DNA from: Pectinophora gossypiella
Lineage: Eukaryota > Arthropoda > Insecta > Lepidoptera > Gelechiidae
DNA: 64,000 bases
Assembly: GCF_024362695.1 (NCBI RefSeq)
Contig: NC_065415.1
Span: 13,619,438-13,683,437 of the forward strand
Reading direction: 5' to 3'
In this document: piece by piece, positions 48,769 to 59,060 of the stretch
Position numbering within the stretch: position 1 is the first letter of the stretch
Layout: each line of letters starts with the position of its first letter
The notes under the pieces: model-generated
Told to the model about the DNA's origin: nothing
What the model saw: the letters and a program-made list of their open reading frames with translations, nothing else
The model's database searches: none
Program-made: the position numbers and the translations under genes

Positions 48769-49095
48769 CACGTTTCGCTGGACCGACGACCATAGACTAT
48801 TTCTAAGGATAGACTTAGTGTATTTACTGCGATAGCCAAAGTCGCGTTTGAAAAGCTAGTTATCAATACAAACAAGGCGTGGCGCGGTTATTCGTTACGA
48901 TACGATTCCCATTAAGCGAACAGAATGGAGAATAAACATCGGAAAATAAATAACGTTAGAAATGCTGCAACAATTCCTTGCTAAAAGAAAAAAAATACCG
49001 TGCCATTTCTAGTGGGAGTGCAAACGACGCACGAACATGGTCTATGGCTATAATACTTTTTTTGGATTTTATATACAATCTCCTTAGTTTGTACG
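48769..49095. other. Non-coding, nothing recognised
   Basis: No supported feature. Confidence 0.35.
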
Positions 49096-49104
49096 AATAG
49101 GCTT

Positions 49105-49150
49105 GTTTCTAACTAGTCAAATCAGTTACTTTTTACTAAACGTCAGGCTT
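49105..49150. repeat. Repeat T fragment
   Basis: 'aactagtcaaatcagttact', 'ttttactaaacgtc', identical in layout to 53047-53079. The latter is a LINE-E target. 49550-49660 holds a further part ('actatggaataggtttgaaa'). Confidence 0.7.
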
Positions 49151-49416
49151 TTTGGCGGGAAACGGGAACGGGACAGTTGCTTTCTTCATTGAATAATCTA
49201 AATAATTAATACGAAGTGGTGTTTTGTGGTTAATTATCGCATTAAGCCAGTCGGAAGACATTCGCGAGTGTTATTATATCGGAGTATTCAATAAACAAAG
49301 TGTATCTGCCTATTTTCGCTTCGTGCCAGAAATCCGCTTCATAACTCGAAAGTTTATGCGGACTTTTGAGTTAATTCGTTTGGGTTTCGGAGTAGGAGTC
49401 TACTCCGAGGGTGGGT

Positions 49417-49436
49417 TTAGGTTAGGTTAGGTTAGG
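49417..49436. repeat. (TTAGG)4, interstitial insect telomere repeat
   Basis: Four perfect TTAGG units, directly followed by CATCATCATCA, which looks like a reversed RTE/SINE tail. TTAGG is the ancestral insect telomere repeat. Confidence 0.85.
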
Positions 49437-49834
49437 TTTCATCATCATCACCTTTCATCATTTCATTAATCATCAAGAAAAAAAATACGTAAGACATGGC
49501 TGTATGGGCGTAGTTCCCTTTGCCTTACCCTTCGGGGAAAACAAAAAAAAAAACTGAAATTACTATGGAATAGGTTTGAAAAAGCAAACTATCGTCATAG
49601 AAAAACGTGATAAATCGTCAGATAAGTCCGACATTACGTTTTTCATGTTTCAAATTAAATATAAAAAAGAAAACGTTTATAAGTTTATAATGTATTTAAG
49701 GTCTGTGGGACTCTAGGCCACCTGTGATAGGGGCTCCATTTTTAGACCGTGAATGAATTGTCATCCACTCGAAAGACGAATAAAGATCAAGATTTTTATA
49801 TAAGGTACAGTTATAAATACATACGTACATATAT

Positions 49835-50033
49835 ACATAAACTCACGCCTATTTCCCACCGGGGTAAGCAGAGACTAAAGAATTCCATTTGCTTCGATCC
49901 TGACACACTTCTCTTGCTTCCTCCACATTCATCAAACGCTTCATTCACGCACGTCGGTTCAGAGTAGATCGTACTAAACGTTTTCCAAGGACATCTCCAA
50001 TTTGGTCAATGTAAGTCCTTCTCGGTCTTCAAT
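49835..50033. repeat. Repeat N, long copy
   Basis: 'aaactcacgcctatttccca', 'attccatttgcttcgatcct', 'cacacttctcttgcttcctc', 'cgtactaaacg'. Confidence 0.85.
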
Positions 50034-50165
50034 CAATCAATCAATCAATAATACTTTATTGCACAACGACATATACAAAGGACATAAACATACGATTAAA
50101 AACATAAGTACAATAGGCGGCCTTATTGCTAAATAGCAATTTCTGCCAGGCAACCTTAGGGTGAA
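50034..50165 (-). mobile_element. LINE-O 3' end with (ATTG)n tail
   Basis: Nearly identical to 45815-45950: 'atactttattgcacaacgac', 'ataggcggccttattgctaa', 'ctgccaggcaaccttagg'. Confidence 0.9.
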
Positions 50166-50795
50166 AGAAGTTAATGTATTGGAGCACGGGCTGGTGCAAT
50201 AAACATATAATGACACGAACAATATAAAAAGAAAAATAAAATAAAATAAGAAAATAGTAATAATAAATAATAAATATTATAATAAATAAAAAATAGTAGT
50301 AATAATAAAAATATATATATATACATACACATACATACATACACACATATACATACATACAAATAGCCTATACTATACAATATAACAGTACACACAACAC
50401 CCACCTGTTACAGTAACAGTAACAGGTCTTCCTACAGTTATAAATAAATGTTGCAGTAATAGTTGCAAATTACGTCTCACTAAATGTATCATTTGCTGGC
50501 ATATACATTATACATATTTCACACAGGCCACGAAATAACATAAGAAAGAGAGAGAAAACAAAAATTTATAAAATGAAAGACGGTCGTAAATTATAATAAA
50601 CAAGCATAGATTTGGTTTTCAATACAACGAGTTATACTTTTTCAGCACGCATTGGTAGAAAAATAAGTTCCCACTTTTCCATCTACTTTGCAAATGTGTC
50701 AAATTTTGGCAAGAGTCCATTTGTGGTGGGCTCCTTTGTAATGCAGACACCTAGGCTATAGGTAGTCTAAACACAGATAGCCTATGCTTAAATGC
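50166..50795. other. AT-rich, simple repeats
   Basis: 50220-50375 is made of TAA/TA/CATA simple sequence, which explains the Tyr/Ile-rich frames here. 50400-50430 has 'acagtaacagtaacaggt'. No gene. Confidence 0.6.
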
Positions 50796-50806
50796 GGCGC
50801 TGATGT

Positions 50807-51058
50807 CTTCTTCTATCGTGTGGGTTGTGAGGTGGATTACCAACCCCATCAACCCTGGTGTCAGGGTTACTATTCAACCGCCAAAGGCTCCTGACATGGC
50901 TCATGTAACGACTACTAACTTGCATCAGTAAGTAGTAACCGGGACCAACGGCTTGACGTGCCTTCCGAAGCACGGATCATCTTACTTTCGGACAATCAGG
51001 TGATCAGTCATGTCCTAACCAAACTAGGGATCACAAAGTGACCCCTAAGTCACAAAGT
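50807..51058 (-). mobile_element. SINE-A, 5' truncated, with clean target duplication
   Basis: 'cttcttctatcgtgtgggtt' to 'actagggatcacaaagtga' with the core 'acgtgccttccgaagcacgg'. The 11-bp duplication GGCGCTGATGT at 50796-50806 and 51059-51069. Confidence 0.95.
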
Positions 51059-51105
51059 GGCGCTGATGTGTGAACGGTACATACTCTTCATAAGACCGCA
51101 GACAT

Positions 51106-51824
51106 CATTGCGGACCCACCATACCACTAGCCCTACCCCTGGTGGTAGGGTGGGTCCCAAACCATACCACCATAATGATGTGACAAAGTACTCGTATGGT
51201 TATTTATCTATGATTATTGTTTCCGCAACTATTATTATCTATTTGTTGCAATAATGTAAGTCTTATCATGCAATGGAAAAGTTTATAAACTACATCGAAA
51301 CGTTTTGGTTGAAAATACATTCCCCTGTAGTATTTAGCGTTTTCGGTGAGCGCCATCGAACAACCAACGTTTTAGAATCATTTCATTCGAAAATAAATAA
51401 ATTACTTAACAAGAATACTGTGACATTAATGCGTTTACTGAATGTATTACATAAGATTCATGATGCAAATATGGTACCTAAAAAACGGCGAATAAACCAA
51501 ATTATCAACGACGATTTTATAATTGATGTACAAATGCAATTAGTCAACAAAGAAATTACCATTGGTCATGCATTGGACAAATTGCGTACATAATATTTTT
51601 TTTATTCTGTTCCTTTTTAATTTTTAATGTGTATTAATAGCGGTGTATCCATTTTAGTTTATTTGCTGTAAATAATAATAAGTGTATGTATATGTCAAAA
51701 CTTTTGTTTTAATAATGTTTTAATTTTTAATAACAACACTATTACTTGATGGCATGATGGTGGTATGGTTTGGGACCCACCCTACTACCAGGGGTAGGGC
51801 TAGTGGTATGGTGGGTCCGCAATG
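51106..51824 (+). mobile_element. MULE-like DNA transposon, 72-bp terminal inverted repeats
   Basis: 719-bp element. Both ends start CATTGCGGACCCACCATACC and match over 72 bp with two mismatches. The 8-bp duplication GCAGACAT lies at 51098-51105 and 51825-51832. Each end is itself palindromic (GGACCCACC ... GGTGGGTCC, with an inner CCCTACC / GGTAGGG). It encodes one 106-codon transposase remnant. Such long ends and the RTTNxxES motif fit Mutator-like elements, though their usual duplication is 9 bp. Confidence 0.85.
51273..51593 (+). pseudogene. Transposase C-terminal remnant (MULE-like)
   Basis: 106 codons from an ATG to TAA: 'FINYIETFWLKIHSPVVFSV', then 'GERHRTTNVLESFHSKINKL'. The pattern [N]Y-x3-W ... 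R-T-[TN]-N-x2-E-S-x-H-x2-[IL]-N is the conserved segment following the catalytic core in MULE/FLYWCH-associated transposases. The DDE residues upstream are missing, so the element is non-autonomous or the 5' part was deleted. The remnant has stayed open, which suggests youth or a conserved role. Confidence 0.65.
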
Positions 51825-51834
51825 GCAGACATAA

Positions 51835-52065
51835 GTATCCCAACAAAAAAAAAACATGTAAAAATGTTGCCAATACGAGATCATATCGATCACAATGTCA
51901 AAAAGTCTCATGTAGCGCCAAGTTTCTAACTCTACACGTCCTAATTATACAAACTATAAGTTCACAAACTCTACACGTTAGGCAAAATTTGGGGCGTGTC
52001 CGTTTCGTCCGTTTCTGCCGTGCCCCCAGATTACAAGTTAATTTCAATTTGATATCTTCCGCATT
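51835..52065. other. Non-coding, nothing firm
   Basis: Flank of the MULE-like element. Contains repeated 'ctctacacgt' motifs at 51931 and 51970. Confidence 0.4.
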
Positions 52066-52067
52066 TC

Positions 52068-52155
52068 CGAGAAAAGGTCTTGACGGACGGATGGACAGCA
52101 AAGTGATCCTATAAGTGTCCCGTTTTTCCTTTTGAAGTTGGGAACCCTAAAAAAC
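52068..52155. repeat. Dispersed repeat with GGAACCCTAAAA end
   Basis: 'gaaaaggtcttgacggacgg', 'atggacagcaaagtgatcct', 'gggaaccctaaaaa'. The same end motif occurs at 39440-39465. The family is unknown to me. Confidence 0.5.
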
Positions 52156-52480
52156 ACAAAAACGTTATACCTTTTGCGTATGTCTATGTATGTCATCCTG
52201 GCCAGTTTGTTTACATAACCCACGATGCAGTGATTCACCGATATCCCAGGGTACTGAACTCGGGAGTTGCCAATTGGCAGTGTTACAAAACTGTGATAAA
52301 CACTAGGGTTGCTAGATATTCGGAATATTCGTCACTGGGTTATAGATAGACGAGAATGGGTAAAAAATTAATGGGTAGACTTGTTGACTGAATTCCTAAC
52401 AGATAAGTTGACGTAAATACTTAAGTAAGTGTCGATTTTAGACAAAACAACGTACGTAACATAACATCACGCCTATATCC

Positions 52481-52849
52481 TATAACGATTTGAACGCGAA
52501 ATCTCTTCAACTAGATATATTTTCAGATTCACAGCGAGCTCTGAAGAGCAAACTGACAAGACACTATCTCCATCAAAAATTTGTTAAATTAGTATAGTTT
52601 ATTTGTTTTTTGTACCATCTAGTGCAATAATATCATATATTAGTGTTATTAATAGTGAGATTTTAGCTGTTGAGAAGTTAGTCTCAACAGACTAGATGTT
52701 GTTTTCTTTTTATGGCGAATGTTGTGTTCACTTGTAATAGGCTTACTCATAAGTACTGTTTTACTTTGTTTAATTATGTTCTAACTAAATGTTATAATGT
52801 GCATAGCTGTAAGTGATCCATAAATAAATAAATAAATAAATAAATAAGG
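52481..52849 (+). pseudogene. LINE 3' end (RT tail, UTR and (TAAA)n)
   Basis: 39 codons reading 'YNDLNAKSLQLDIFSDSQRA' then LKSKLTRHYLHQKF and stop at 52595-52597, the typical last segment of CR1/Jockey-group ORF2. A UTR and a (TAAA)7 tail follow. It interrupts a repeat-N copy ('acatcacgcctat' before, 'aaggggtag' after). Confidence 0.7.
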
Positions 52850-52859
52850 GGTAGCCTCA

Positions 52860-53045
52860 CCAGTTAAGTTTAAGTTCCACGTAATATGGGGCGAGTCTAT
52901 TGTCATTAATCGGGCACGAATCCTAGAAACCACGCAAATGCGACAATATTTCTTTTTTTCAATCGACTTCTCCTTACCTATCGACCTGTAAGCAAAGCAA
53001 GTCTTTTTTCAACATTGAACTAAGGCATAGAATAGGGTAGTTTCC
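52860..53045. other. Non-coding, nothing recognised
   Basis: No supported feature. Confidence 0.35.
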
Positions 53046-53079
53046 AACTAGTTAAATCAGTTACTTTTTACTAAACGTC

Positions 53080-53154
53080 TTTTTTTTTTGTTTTTTTTTT
53101 TTGACGTGACTTATTTTAGATTTGCCGCAGATGGCATTAACTACTTGGCCGGAG
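53080..53154 (-). mobile_element. LINE-E 3' end, 75-bp truncated insert
   Basis: Poly-T, 'gacgtgacttattttagatt', 'tgccgcagatggcattaact', with the perfect 13-bp duplication TTTACTAAACGTC (53067-53079, 53155-53167) in repeat T. Confidence 0.95.
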
Positions 53155-53167
53155 TTTACTAAACGTC

Positions 53168-53680
53168 AAAACACGAAACTACTATGGAATTTGCATGAAA
53201 AAGCAACCTCATAGGAAAACGTGACAAATTGTCGCACTTATTAGTAAACTACATTTTTTTTTAATTCATATTTAAGTTACTTAAATAGAAATAAGAAAAC
53301 GGTTTTTGACACCTGTCTGTATTAAGTAATCAGAATTTCATAATTTATCTTTGACCTAGGAAACTCCAATACTCGTAAACAATAGCACTACATTGGAAGA
53401 TACACTATCCGCTCCGCACCAATAAGAACTTGGAGCAGGAATACCTCCCCCCCCCTGTATTTTTTGCTAGACTGATTTGTGTTTTAACGACAATTGCAAA
53501 AGGTGCAAATCAGTTTCGGCAAAAATTGCAGATACGTCAGTTCGCGACGTCAGCAACGATTTAAGCCGTTAGTTATTAATGAGTAAGGGAGCTCGCGCGA
53601 GCTGTCTGTCTCACTCACACGTATGGTAATACGCACACGGTAACGGCTTTTCGTTTTATTGAGTAAAGTGATAAAAGAGC
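53168..53680. other. Non-coding, nothing recognised
   Basis: Remainder of repeat T at first, then unassigned sequence with a C-rich run near 53440. Confidence 0.4.
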
Positions 53681-53688
53681 CATACTGT

Positions 53689-54007
53689 CTGTCATACGAT
53701 CCCGACGACCCGATTACTTTAGCCATAAGGGCGGCCAAGCAGCGACACTTTTTTCGCGACACCAAACACTCCTGGACGTGGACTCCGCTGGCGTGGTTGA
53801 CGATATCACTCAATCAGCGCTTATCGCTATCGACCCACTAGGGTCGATTAATTCTTTCAAATATTTTTCTTCTCAGACGACGTCCTGAGCCGAGGTTCGC
53901 GCCCAACTGGGCACCCTCAGGGCTCCCCATTTGTCTGGCCCAGTAGTTAATGCCACCTGCGGCAAATCTACAATAAGTCACGTCAAAAAAAAAACAAAAA
54001 CAAAAGG
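53689..54007 (+). mobile_element. LINE-E 3' end with poly-A
   Basis: Begins within the last codons of a LINE frame ('YDPDDPITLAIRAAKQ'), then the shared UTR and 'ataagtcacgtcaaaaaaaa'. The 8-bp duplication CATACTGT at 53681-53688 and 54008-54015. A deletion removes part of 'cctgttgtcttaaacg'. Confidence 0.85.
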
Positions 54008-54015
54008 CATACTGT

Positions 54016-54440
54016 GATAAAACAAAACACGCCACAAACAACATAACCTATAAAAATTGCATTGTAACATTAATTAGATGAATTGTCGCTCGTGCGTGAT
54101 TATCAGATAAAAACCTCGAAAAACCTTGTTGATTTTTGTTTTTTTCCTGTTTGTGCAATAAAGTATTTGTTATGTTATGTTAAAAACCCCATCCGTTCTG
54201 TCCCACCGGAAAATCTTGGATATGTTCCATTGATAAGTTACAGATTACATTAACTATTTCGAATGGTAGACAAATGACCATCGTTTCATAGATTTAGTTC
54301 CTTCATTCTTATCGTGAATTATGAAGTCGACTTGTTGCTCGTTTTTCTCTTTTGGTTCATTTCACTCTGATTAATTCAGATACGTTTTCTTTTTACCTTT
54401 TCTACTGGACTTCATTCGACTTGTCAGGGGAATAAAAAGG
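54016..54440. other. Non-coding, LINE-O scrap
   Basis: 54140-54180 has 'cctgtttgtgcaataaagta' and 'tttgttatgttatgtt', a LINE-O-like end. Otherwise nothing recognised. Confidence 0.45.
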
Positions 54441-54460
54441 CCATATTGAATCAATTCAGC

Positions 54461-54510
54461 TTCTTCTTCTATCGTGTGGGTTGTGAGGTGGAGTACCAAC
54501 CTCATCAACC
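54461..54510 (-). mobile_element. SINE-A, 50-bp insert in repeat V
   Basis: Only 'ttcttcttctatcgtgtggg' through 'aacctcatcaacc', yet flanked by the perfect 12-bp duplication AATCAATTCAGC (54449-54460, 54511-54522). Confidence 0.93.
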
Positions 54511-54609
54511 AATCAATTCAGCTTAAAAATCTATTTGAAATTTGTTGTTTACACTTATTTTTGTATGCGCAAATGTAAAATTCAAATGGCGTTTTTCATG
54601 TGAAATGCT

Positions 54610-54768
54610 CATCAGCTCACGACTATATCTCAATCACAGCGTAGTCACAGCTATCTATATCCATCGCAAGATGAACTAAGTACCCACACCTCACCGGGCT
54701 TTCTGTTAGGCCAATGAGATAAGTGGTGAGCCGTATCGTCTGCATTGGTCGAGCCAACTGTGTTAGTG
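54610..54768 (-). repeat. Repeat M
   Basis: 'agctcacgactatatctcaa', 'atccatcgcaagatgaacta', 'agtacccacacctcaccggg', 'gagataagtggtgagccgta'. Confidence 0.85.
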
Positions 54769-54797
54769 AAAAGTGCACTTAAGATTTAATAACACAT

Positions 54798-55178
54798 TGG
54801 CCCCGATTCCTGCAGACACCGCCTAATTTTATTTTAAGTTATATCCGTCATTTTCATATCCGTCGAAAAGGAAAGAGACGGATGATTCACAGCTCTTAAT
54901 TTTAGGAAGAATGAGTAAATGAATGAATAACCCGGGCGAATCAAAAATGTATGTCGTTGGTATGCAATCCGTTTGACGTGCTGTGTACTTAACTGTGTCG
55001 GGTTATTGACTGATGTTAAAATTTTTAGACGGTTGTTTTATATTTGTGCTTAATATTGAGGTGTGTTCCATAAATTTTATGCTTGTCGATTACCTGTCCC
55101 TTTCCTTTTCGGCGGATAAGAGTATGACAGATATAACTTAAAATAAAATTAGATGGTATTTACAGGAATTAGCACCAT
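54798..55178. mobile_element. MITE-K, foldback copy
   Basis: 'ttggccccgattcctgcaga' at the left; 'acaggaattagcaccattg' at the right. Inner arms 'catatccgtcgaaaaggaaa' and 'tttccttttcggcggataag'. Similar to 44841-45207 throughout. Confidence 0.9.
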
Positions 55179-55299
55179 TGGTGCAAGTTCGGTACCGGGG
55201 TTCAAACCGGCGTTCCCTGTTGGAGAAGCAAGCCGATGAACCATAGGACTACTGTGACTACTCACATAAACATTGTCTTGTGAAATCGTATTCATTCAT

Positions 55300-55918
55300 C
55301 ATATCCCTAGCAATATCCCGTTTTTCATAGAACCCGCTCTCCTAACCTGAAGATTTGACAGGTCCGGTTTTGTACAGAAGCATTTTTTTTTGACGTGACT
55401 TATTGTAGATTTGCCGCAGATGGCATTAACTACTTGGACGGACAAATGGGGAGCGCTGAAGGCTCTCACCCGGTACAACGTTAAAGACAACAGGCCTGAG
55501 GGTGCCCAGTTGGGCGCGAACCTCGGCTCAGGGCGTCGTCTGAGAGGAAAAATATTTGAAAGAATTAATCGACCCTAGTGCGTCGATAGCGATAAGCGCT
55601 GAATGAGGAAAATCGTCGACCACGCCGGGCGGGGTCGGTATCGGGGCTCTTGTACAGAAGCGATTGCATGTCTGACCTTCTAATCCGCGAAGCGATAACC
55701 AACCCAATACAAGTTAGATCACATACCTCCGAAAATGCATTTTTCGGGAATGTGGGTTTCCTCACGATGTTTTCCTTCACCGCTGAGCACGTGATACTCA
55801 TTTATGATCGAAACATGAATTCAAAAACAAATTCGAAAATTAGTTTAGGCCTGTGCTGGATTCGAACCAGCGACCTCAAAGTGAGAGGCAAGCGTTCTAA
55901 CAACTGGGATACCATGGC
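55300..55918 (-). mobile_element. SINE-D, full length, split by LINE-E
   Basis: 55300-55381 (tail, 'ctagcaatatcccgtttttc') and 55650-55918 (body and head, 'gctggattcgaaccagcgac', 'ctgggataccatggc'). Removing the insert restores a normal SINE-D. Confidence 0.95.
55382..55649 (-). mobile_element. LINE-E 3' end nested in SINE-D
   Basis: 268 bp from poly-T and 'gacgtgacttattgtagatt' to 'ggtcggtatcggggctc'. The perfect 12-bp duplication TTGTACAGAAGC at 55370-55381 and 55650-55661 (last base of the insert adjoining). Confidence 0.95.
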
Positions 55919-55919
55919 T

Positions 55920-56470
55920 TCATAATTGTTGTATTCATTATTATTATAATAATGTATTTAGCACCCCTATTAAATACGTATCAACTATCACTCTCCACTG
56001 AATCGTTTTGTTTTGCACCACTCTGACATTTGCATGTTTATTTATTACACTCGTCCAATATCCACTTGTCTTGATTTAATTTGTTCTGTCATGTATAATT
56101 TAGGCTTAATTTTATTCTCATGTGTAAAACGTTTATTTTTATTTAAATATTTATCCCTTCAGAGGAGATATATGGACATGAATTAGCATCTTATTTTGTT
56201 GTTGTGACTTTTTAAGAGGAATTACGATTCATGAGTAAAAGGTATGAGTTTAGGCTTATAAATGTAAAGCTTTTTTAATTTTTTCATTGTTTGTGGCTCT
56301 TCCCGATTAGGTATCGAATCATCAGATGTAAGTTTTTTTTTTTAATTACTTCTTTAGGCTATGACATTCACAATAAGGTCAGTCGCCCTTAGGACGCGTT
56401 TTAGTAAGAATTCGGCTCGTATTTGTACGATTGGATAGACTGCTCTACGACCGACAACTCGCAACCAAAA
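55920..56470. other. AT-rich non-coding, nothing recognised
   Basis: No supported feature. Confidence 0.4.
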
Positions 56471-56472
56471 CC

Positions 56473-56690
56473 TCTTCTTCTATCGTATGGGTTGTGTGTA
56501 GAATAACCAACCTCATCAATCCTGGTGTCAGGGTTACTGTTGAGCCGCCGAAGGCCACTGACATGGCTTATGTAACAATTACTCACCGTGACCAACGACT
56601 TAACGTGCCTTCCGAAGCACCGATCATCTTACTTTCGAACAATTAGGTAATCAGACTGTAATGTCCTAACCAAATTAGGGACCCAATGTG
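56473..56690 (-). mobile_element. SINE-A, 5' truncated
   Basis: 'ttcttctatcgtatgggttg', 'gagccgccgaaggccactga', core 'acgtgccttccgaagcaccg', 'gtcctaaccaaattaggga'. Confidence 0.9.
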
Positions 56691-56697
56691 CACGCAT

Positions 56698-56840
56698 GAC
56701 AGTCACATGCATGAGCAATAGTATGTACCCACTTTAGAACTCTGTCACATTAATATATTTGACATTTAGTGTGACTTACAGAACAATTTGTGAAAAAAGT
56801 TTAATGTGACATGATGCTAAAGTAGTATTCGTGACCGAAT
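56698..56840. mobile_element. MITE-I, diverged
   Basis: 'gtacccactttagaactctg', 'tttgacatttagtgtgactt', 'ttaatgtgacatgatgctaa', end 'ttcgtgaccg'. The left end is altered ('gacagtcacatgcatgagc'). Confidence 0.82.
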
Positions 56841-57470
56841 GTATGAATCAAATTCATAATATGAAAACAGATTACAGTGCGACCAGCCTAAGAGTTCGAG
56901 TCAGCGTCCTGGCATTTGCTCATTTGCTGGAGGGCGTATGGAGACTACTTCATCTCGGTACTTTATTGACGAAGCGTATGGGCTAGTAGCCAACCCAGTT
57001 ATCAGTTTTGAAGTCGCCCGAAGGCCTCTAGGTTTTACGACAATACCCAGACTGAATCGAGGGTTTATAGGTAGATTACGAGAGATGTTGTTCTATTTTC
57101 GAATATATTTAATTTCATAAAAAGTAATCGAAACTCTTCGAATCGAATTATCGTTCAACAGAACAAGAGTGTCATGAAATATTATATCTGAATTTAAAAT
57201 ATTATACAGACGTTGAGATGATTTTTTTAAATAATAAGGTTGGTACAACTGCTAACGATGTTCGAGTGGCTACCTAACTTATATGTTTTATTTACTCCTA
57301 AACTACGTGCTGTAGAGCTGTCCAGCATAAAAGGATAATTTAGTTGTTTTCTAATACTTAGGAGAGAAAAATAATAGATCACGGACAATTAATAAGTCTC
57401 GACAAATTCAGAAAAAAATCATAGAAGGGAAGAAAGAAAAAGAGGAAGGGGAAGACCAAGAAGAGTTTAC
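56841..57470. other. Non-coding, nothing recognised
   Basis: The open frame at 56938-57120 has no motif. Confidence 0.35.
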
Positions 57471-57473
57471 AGT

Positions 57474-57665
57474 CTTCTTCTACTATGAGTATCGTGTGGG
57501 TTAAGAGGTGTATTACCAACCTCAGCAACCCTGGTGTCAGGGTTATTATCGAGCCGCCAAAGGTCCCTGACACGGCTCATGTAATAACGTGCTTATATCA
57601 GTAAGTAGTAACTGGGACCAACGACTTACAAAGCCTATCGAAGGACAGATAATTTTACTTTCAGA
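57474..57665 (-). mobile_element. SINE-A, diverged
   Basis: 'tatcgtgtgggttaagaggt', 'caaccctggtgtcagggtta', 'gagccgccaaaggtccctga', weakened core. Confidence 0.82.
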
Positions 57666-57704
57666 CAACTTTCTTACTTTTACTTTACTTTCTTTTAGTT
57701 TACA

Positions 57705-57772
57705 GTCTCTTCTATCGTGTGGGTAGTGAGGTGAATTACCTACCTCATCAACCCTGGTGACAGAGTTATTAC
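57705..57772 (-). mobile_element. SINE-A scrap
   Basis: 'ctcttctatcgtgtgggtag', 'gaattacctacctcatcaac', 'cctggtgacag'. Confidence 0.75.
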
Positions 57773-58148
57773 AGCGAACGTCAGGGTCAGGGTTAGTTTA
57801 CAGTGAACGTCGTGTAAAGAAATCAAAGAATTGGCCTTTTATAGACATGAGTGGATACTACACCGACAGGAGCGTGGCTTTTAAATTAATCATGACTTAG
57901 GAAAGGAGAGAAGCTTTTGTTCTGAAGTGAAATGAAGTAGTCTACTAATAACATATTTATTATTACAGTTATGTTTTGATGGGGAGTGGCGGAACTTAAT
58001 AGTTCCGAATTTCCTCCAACTTTGCTTGTTTACCGCCTAAGGATCAGCGGATTAAGTACAAAAGCATGTTTCTCCCCAAGATCAGTTTCTTGGTAGCAAA
58101 AAGCCTCTATTTACGAATACTCTCATATATTATAGTGTCGTGAATGCT
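57773..58148. other. Non-coding, repeat-J scrap
   Basis: 57850-57895 carries 'ctacaccgacaggagcgtgg' and 'cttttaaattaatcatga'. Nothing else. Confidence 0.45.
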
Positions 58149-58149
58149 T

Positions 58150-58432
58150 CTCACTTTAATGAATCCAGCACAGGCCTAAACCAATGATTGTCAAGTTTGT
58201 TTTCGAATTCATGTTTGGATCATAAATGATTATCACGTGCTCAGCGGTGGAGGAAAAAACCCACACTCCCGAGAAATTCATTTTCGGAGGTATGTGACCT
58301 AATCTGTATTGGGCTGGTTTTCTCTTCGCGGTTAGGAAGGTCAGATAGGCAGTCGCTTCTGTAAAACCGGACCTGTCAAATCTTCAGGTAAGCGGACCCT
58401 GTGAATAACGGTATAATGCTAGGGGAATGATG
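58150..58432 (+). mobile_element. SINE-D, near full length
   Basis: 'cttctcactttaatgaatcc', 'agcacaggcctaaaccaatg', 'ttatcacgtgctcagcggtg', 'ttcggaggtatgtgacctaa', 'aaaccggacctgtcaaatct', ending 'gctaggggaatgatgatta'. Confidence 0.92.
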
Positions 58433-58545
58433 ATTATAATGTCGAGAGAGTATAAAAATAATAATAAATTCTTCAATTCAAATAACGCATAGCATAATAC
58501 CAACTTAATACAAACAAATATAAAATACAAAACTTAATATATACA

Positions 58546-58660
58546 GGGTGTTAATGACATCGTGAAACATTACTGAGGGTTGTGATTCAGTTCATGATTC
58601 TGAGTTAATATTAAGTGGAATTTTCCTTCGCAAAATTCATGATTTTTTATATTTTTTCAA
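58546..58660. mobile_element. MITE-G, left arm only
   Basis: 'acagggtgttaatgacatcg', 'gattcagttcatgattctga', 'cttcgcaaaattcatgattt'. The right arm is missing. Confidence 0.85.
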
Positions 58661-58689
58661 GCAACTTGGACTAGTCTCATGCAGTGATT

Positions 58690-58850
58690 TAAAGTCCATA
58701 CTGACATGCGTTTTTTTATAGTAAATGGGTAAGCATTTGACCACAATCTTACCTGATGGTAAGTGACGTTGTGGCCGAAGATGGGACGTGCTTACCTAGT
58801 AAGTACTTATATTCACTCTTGCCTTAAAGAGGTCCTGGATTGTACATCAG
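58690..58850. repeat. Repeat Q, uninterrupted copy
   Basis: 'tgaccacaatcttacctgat', 'ggtaagtgacgttgtggccg', 'cttacctagtaagtacttat', 'cactcttgccttaaagaggt'. A degraded SINE-B-like tRNA head ('attaaaagccgaacactcta') follows at 58865-58920. Confidence 0.8.
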
Positions 58851-59060
58851 TACAATTATGAATTCAGATCTTGAGATTAAAAGCCGAACACTCTAACTAC
58901 TAAACCGTGAAGGCTGTTTACATGTACTCACATACCTCAGTATATTTCTTTAACGATACCAATTAAGCTCAGGCGCACCTCTAACTAATGACCCTGTTTT
59001 TCCTGTAACGAAACCTCTCTCCCTAATTTCTTTTTTCTCCAAGAAAAATAGTCTATACCA

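Noticed and set aside
51720..51911. Minus frame across the right end of the MULE-like element
   Set aside because: Shadow of the terminal inverted repeat.
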